A program made the translations under genes and the position numbers. From NCBI GenBank assembly GCA_052145775.1, contig JBKQNY010000205.1, forward strand, positions 1-9,201: a stretch of DNA of 9,201 nucleotides, in the 5' to 3' direction. This document shows positions 7,048 through 9,201 of this stretch, piece after piece; position 1 is the stretch's first letter; each line of letters opens with the position of its first letter. Under the pieces are notes generated by a model. It saw only the letters and a list, made by a program, of their open reading frames with translations, was not told where the DNA came from and ran no database searches. The DNA is from CAVYPR01 sp052145775 (GTDB lineage: Bacteria; Actinomycetota; Acidimicrobiia; Acidimicrobiales; RAAP-2).

Positions 7048-8099
7048 CAGGCGCGTCCTTCGGTGCCGCCGGGCGCCGGCCGGAAGACCGGGAGGCTCAG
7101 GTTCTCGTCGAAGTCGACGAAGTGGGCCTCGACCGCCATCCCGATCCGCCAGCCGTCGGGCTCGAGGCCGTCGAGGTCGGCCACCAACCGGGTCCCCTCC
7201 TCCAGGGCCACCAACCCGACGGGGAGCGGGTACTCGAAGGCGGGGACCTGGGGGTAGTGGACCACGACGAAGCTGTAGAGCTCCCCCTTCCCCGACGACT
7301 CCACCGAGTCCCACTCGAAGGACCGGCACTCGGGGCACGAGGGGAGCGGCGGGTGCCGGAGCGTGCCGCACCCGGTGCAGCGCTGGATCAGCAGGCGGTG
7401 CTCACGCGCCCCTTCGAACCAGAAGGCGTTGTCGTCGGTGATGGCCGGCCTCGGGCGCAGCGGGCGGCCCTCGTCCTGTTCCTCGGCCGGGCGCGGGCGG
7501 AACTTCAGGATCCGAAAGCGCATGGTGGCCACCGGCTCGCCGGCCGCCGCCAGCTCCTCGGAGCCGGCACCGGGCGCCGCCTCGCGCACCGCCACGAACT
7601 CGGTGCGGGTGGTGACGAACCGGCCGGTGCCGAGCCCGGTCGCCTTGACCGGCGAGACCTCCTCGAGGAACGAGGTGGCCACCAGCAGGTCCCCGGCCAC
7701 CAGGGGCCGGTCGTAGCGCTGGTCGCAGTTGGTGGCCACCACCGAGGTCATGCCCTCGGCGTCGAGCAGGGCCATCATCTGCTCGTGGTTGGAGAGGGGC
7801 CGGCCCCCGTCGTCTTCGGCCCCGCTGGCCGCGTCCCGCCGCAGGGTGGCCGCCAGCCCAGGCATCGTCCAGGCCTGGAGCATCGTCGGGGGGGCGATGG
7901 CCTGGGCCAGGCCGACTGCCCGGGCCGCCTCGTCGGAGAGGTAGACCGGGTCCTCGTCGCCCATGGCCTCGACCCAGTGGTGGATCATCGCCTGGTTGAC
8001 CGCCGAGTGGGCCACGAGCGGCGGCCCGGTGGGCCGGCCCACCAGCGCGGCGAGCTCCGCGCTGTGGTCGGGGAGGTCGGAGGCGCCGGGGGTGCTCAC
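7047..8099 (-). CDS. chsH2: MaoC-like/DUF35 fusion protein, ChsH2-like
   Basis: A 350-residue two-domain protein. Residues about 15-200 form a MaoC-type hot-dog domain (VNQAMIHHWVEAMGDEDPVYLSDEAA at 34-59, IAPPTMLQAW, YDRPLVAGDLL at 129-139). A charged proline-rich linker at about 200-220 leads to a DUF35 domain with a zinc ribbon, C241-x2-C244-x10-C255-x2-C258, and an OB-fold (ELYSFVVVHYPQVPAFEYPLPVGLVALEEG). The D-x4-H catalytic pair is missing from the hot-dog part, since GDEDPVYL has no histidine. Known ChsH2 behaves this way: it holds the steroid CoA substrate while ChsH1 provides catalysis, and its DUF35 domain binds and activates Ltp2. The start GTG 8099 overlaps the upstream stop as GTGA. 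The length is a little above the roughly 310 residues I recall for Rv3542c. The fusion keeps the hydratase and aldolase steps physically linked. Confidence 0.87.
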   Translation of the reverse strand: MSTPGASDLPDHSAELAALVGRPTGPPLVAHSAVNQAMIHHWVEAMGDEDPVYLSDEAARAVGLAQAIAPPTMLQAWTMPGLAATLRRDAASGAEDDGGRPLSNHEQMMALLDAEGMTSVVATNCDQRYDRPLVAGDLLVATSFLEEVSPVKATGLGTGRFVTTRTEFVAVREAAPGAGSEELAAAGEPVATMRFRILKFRPRPAEEQDEGRPLRPRPAITDDNAFWFEGAREHRLLIQRCTGCGTLRHPPLPSCPECRSFEWDSVESSGKGELYSFVVVHYPQVPAFEYPLPVGLVALEEGTRLVADLDGLEPDGWRIGMAVEAHFVDFDENLSLPVFRPAPGGTEGRA

Positions 8100-9201
8100 C
8101 GCTGGCCCCGCCGCATGCCGAGCCCAACCATGGCCACGATCTCGCGCTGTACCTCGTTCACCCCACCGCCGAAGGTGTTGATCTGGGCCTGCCGGCCCGA
8201 GGCCTCGAGGCGACCGCGCAGGATGGCCCCGGGCGAGCCGGGGGCGAGGTAGCCGGCGGACCCCACGATGCCGAGCAGGAGGTGGTAGACGTCGACGGTC
8301 CTCTCGGTGCCGAAGACCTTGATCGACGACGACTCGTCGGCGGTGAGGGTATCGGCGGCCACCGACGTGGCCATGCGCCAGTTGAGGAGGCGCATGGCCT
8401 CGAGCTCGCACTCGGCCCGGGCCAGGTCCATCTGCACCCAGGGCTGGTCGATGAGGCGCCGGCCGTCGTCGCAGTCCTGGTCGGCGGCCCACGCTGCCAC
8501 CTCGTCGAAGAGCTGCAGGGAGAGCCCGCTCCAGGCGGCCAACCCCACCCGCTCGTGGTTGAGCTGGGTGGTGATCATCCGCCAGCCCTCGTTCTCCTCG
8601 CCCACCCGCATGGTCACCGGGACACGGACGTCGTCGTAGTAGGTGGCGGTGGTGGTGAGGCCGCCGACGGTGTGGATGATGTTCCACTCGAAGCCCGGGG
8701 CGGTGGTCGCCACGCAGAGGATCGAGATCCCCTTGTGCTTGGGGGCGTCGGGGTCGGTGCGCACGGCCAGCCATACGTAGTCCGCCTGATCGGCGCCGCT
8801 GGTGAAGATCTTGGCCCCGTTCACCAGGTAGGTGTCTCCGTCGAGCGAGGCCCGGGTGCGCAGCGACGCCAGGTCGGTGCCGGCCTCGGGCTCGGTGTAG
8901 CCGATGGCGAAGTTGACCTCTCCGGAGAGGATGGCGGGGAGGAAGTACTGCTTCTGCTCCTCGGTGCCGAAGCGCATGATCGTCGGGCCCACCGTGTTCA
9001 CGGTGACGAACGGGAAGGGGGCGCCGGCCCGGCGCGTCTCGTCGAAGAAGATGAACTGGTCGGTGGCCGGCCGACCCTGCCCGCCGTACTCGGTGGGCCA
9101 GCCGATGCCCAGCCAGCCGTCCTTGCCGATGGTCCGGACGATCCGCCGCCACTGCTCGCCGCCCTCGCCCCCCTCGGCCAGCCCGGCCCGCACCTCGTCG
9201 G
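8096..9201 (-). CDS. chsE2: Acyl-CoA dehydrogenase, ChsE2/FadE29-like (5' partial)
   Basis: Catalytic half of the proposed heterotetrameric steroid acyl-CoA dehydrogenase. The frame runs past the right edge, and I estimate 20-35 residues are missing. A GTG at 9193 is in frame but falls inside the N-terminal helices, so I do not take it as the start. Key segments (coordinates on the plus strand) are LGIGWPTEYGGQG near 9107-9072, the FAD/substrate segment AIGYTEPEAGTDLASLRT near 8908-8855, GGLTTTATYYDDVRVPV near 8662-8610, and TQLNHERVGL near 8569-8540. The glutamate of NHERV (codon 8554-8552) matches the catalytic base position of isovaleryl-CoA dehydrogenases. It ends with ITFGGG-type residues (INTFGGGVNEVQREIVA), typical of FadE29. 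The usual R-x-QFG FAD motif is absent and would come from the ChsE1-like partner. It is the first visible gene of the operon; its promoter is outside the window. Confidence 0.88.
   Translation of the reverse strand, partial: DEVRAGLAEGGEGGEQWRRIVRTIGKDGWLGIGWPTEYGGQGRPATDQFIFFDETRRAGAPFPFVTVNTVGPTIMRFGTEEQKQYFLPAILSGEVNFAIGYTEPEAGTDLASLRTRASLDGDTYLVNGAKIFTSGADQADYVWLAVRTDPDAPKHKGISILCVATTAPGFEWNIIHTVGGLTTTATYYDDVRVPVTMRVGEENEGWRMITTQLNHERVGLAAWSGLSLQLFDEVAAWAADQDCDDGRRLIDQPWVQMDLARAECELEAMRLLNWRMATSVAADTLTADESSSIKVFGTERTVDVYHLLLGIVGSAGYLAPGSPGAILRGRLEASGRQAQINTFGGGVNEVQREIVAMVGLGMRRGQR

Overview
The window is GC-rich DNA from an actinomycete-type bacterium. Codons end almost always in G or C, GTG starts are common, and genes are packed with overlapping ends. 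Most of it is a steroid (cholesterol or bile-acid type) side-chain degradation locus like the igr region of Mycobacterium tuberculosis. The FN3/GGVFAFG-repeat surface protein at the left edge is a type I associate with Acidimicrobiia. That lineage call is an inference from memory, not a computed placement.

Layout: (1) 1-1094, plus strand, is the 3' part of a fibronectin-III plus six-repeat propeller-like protein, cut by the left edge. (2) 1095-1227 is a convergent gap with a GC-rich hairpin. (3) 1228-2361, minus strand, is a luciferase-like flavin/F420-dependent oxidoreductase. (4) 2362-2500 is a divergent promoter region holding an exact match to the KstR operator consensus. (5) 2501-4171, plus strand, is a FadD17-like acyl-CoA synthetase. 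(6) 4172-4262 is a convergent gap with a long hairpin. (7) 9201 down to 4263, minus strand, is a five-gene overlapping operon. In transcription order it encodes a ChsE2/FadE29-like acyl-CoA dehydrogenase (5' end outside the window), a ChsH2-like MaoC+DUF35 protein, a ChsE1/FadE28-like acyl-CoA dehydrogenase, a ChsH1-like MaoC hydratase and an Ltp2-like aldolase.

Working model from the mycobacterial pathway: the FadD ligase activates a steroid side-chain acid to its CoA thioester. ChsE1-ChsE2 desaturates the three-carbon side chain of 3-oxo-4-pregnene-20-carboxyl-CoA, and ChsH1-ChsH2 hydrates the double bond. Ltp2, with the DUF35 part of ChsH2, then cleaves the product to a 17-keto steroid (androstenedione) and propionyl-CoA. 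The luciferase-like enzyme shares the putative KstR-controlled promoter region and probably acts in the same process, but its reaction is unknown.

I see no wholly undescribed system. The points most worth a second look are the KstR-like operator, the changed gene order (chsE1 placed between chsH2 and chsH1), the complementary loss of motifs in the two dehydrogenases, and the unexplained oxidoreductase. I found no tRNA, rRNA, CRISPR, insertion sequence or pseudogene, and no gene-free stretch reaches 300 bases.
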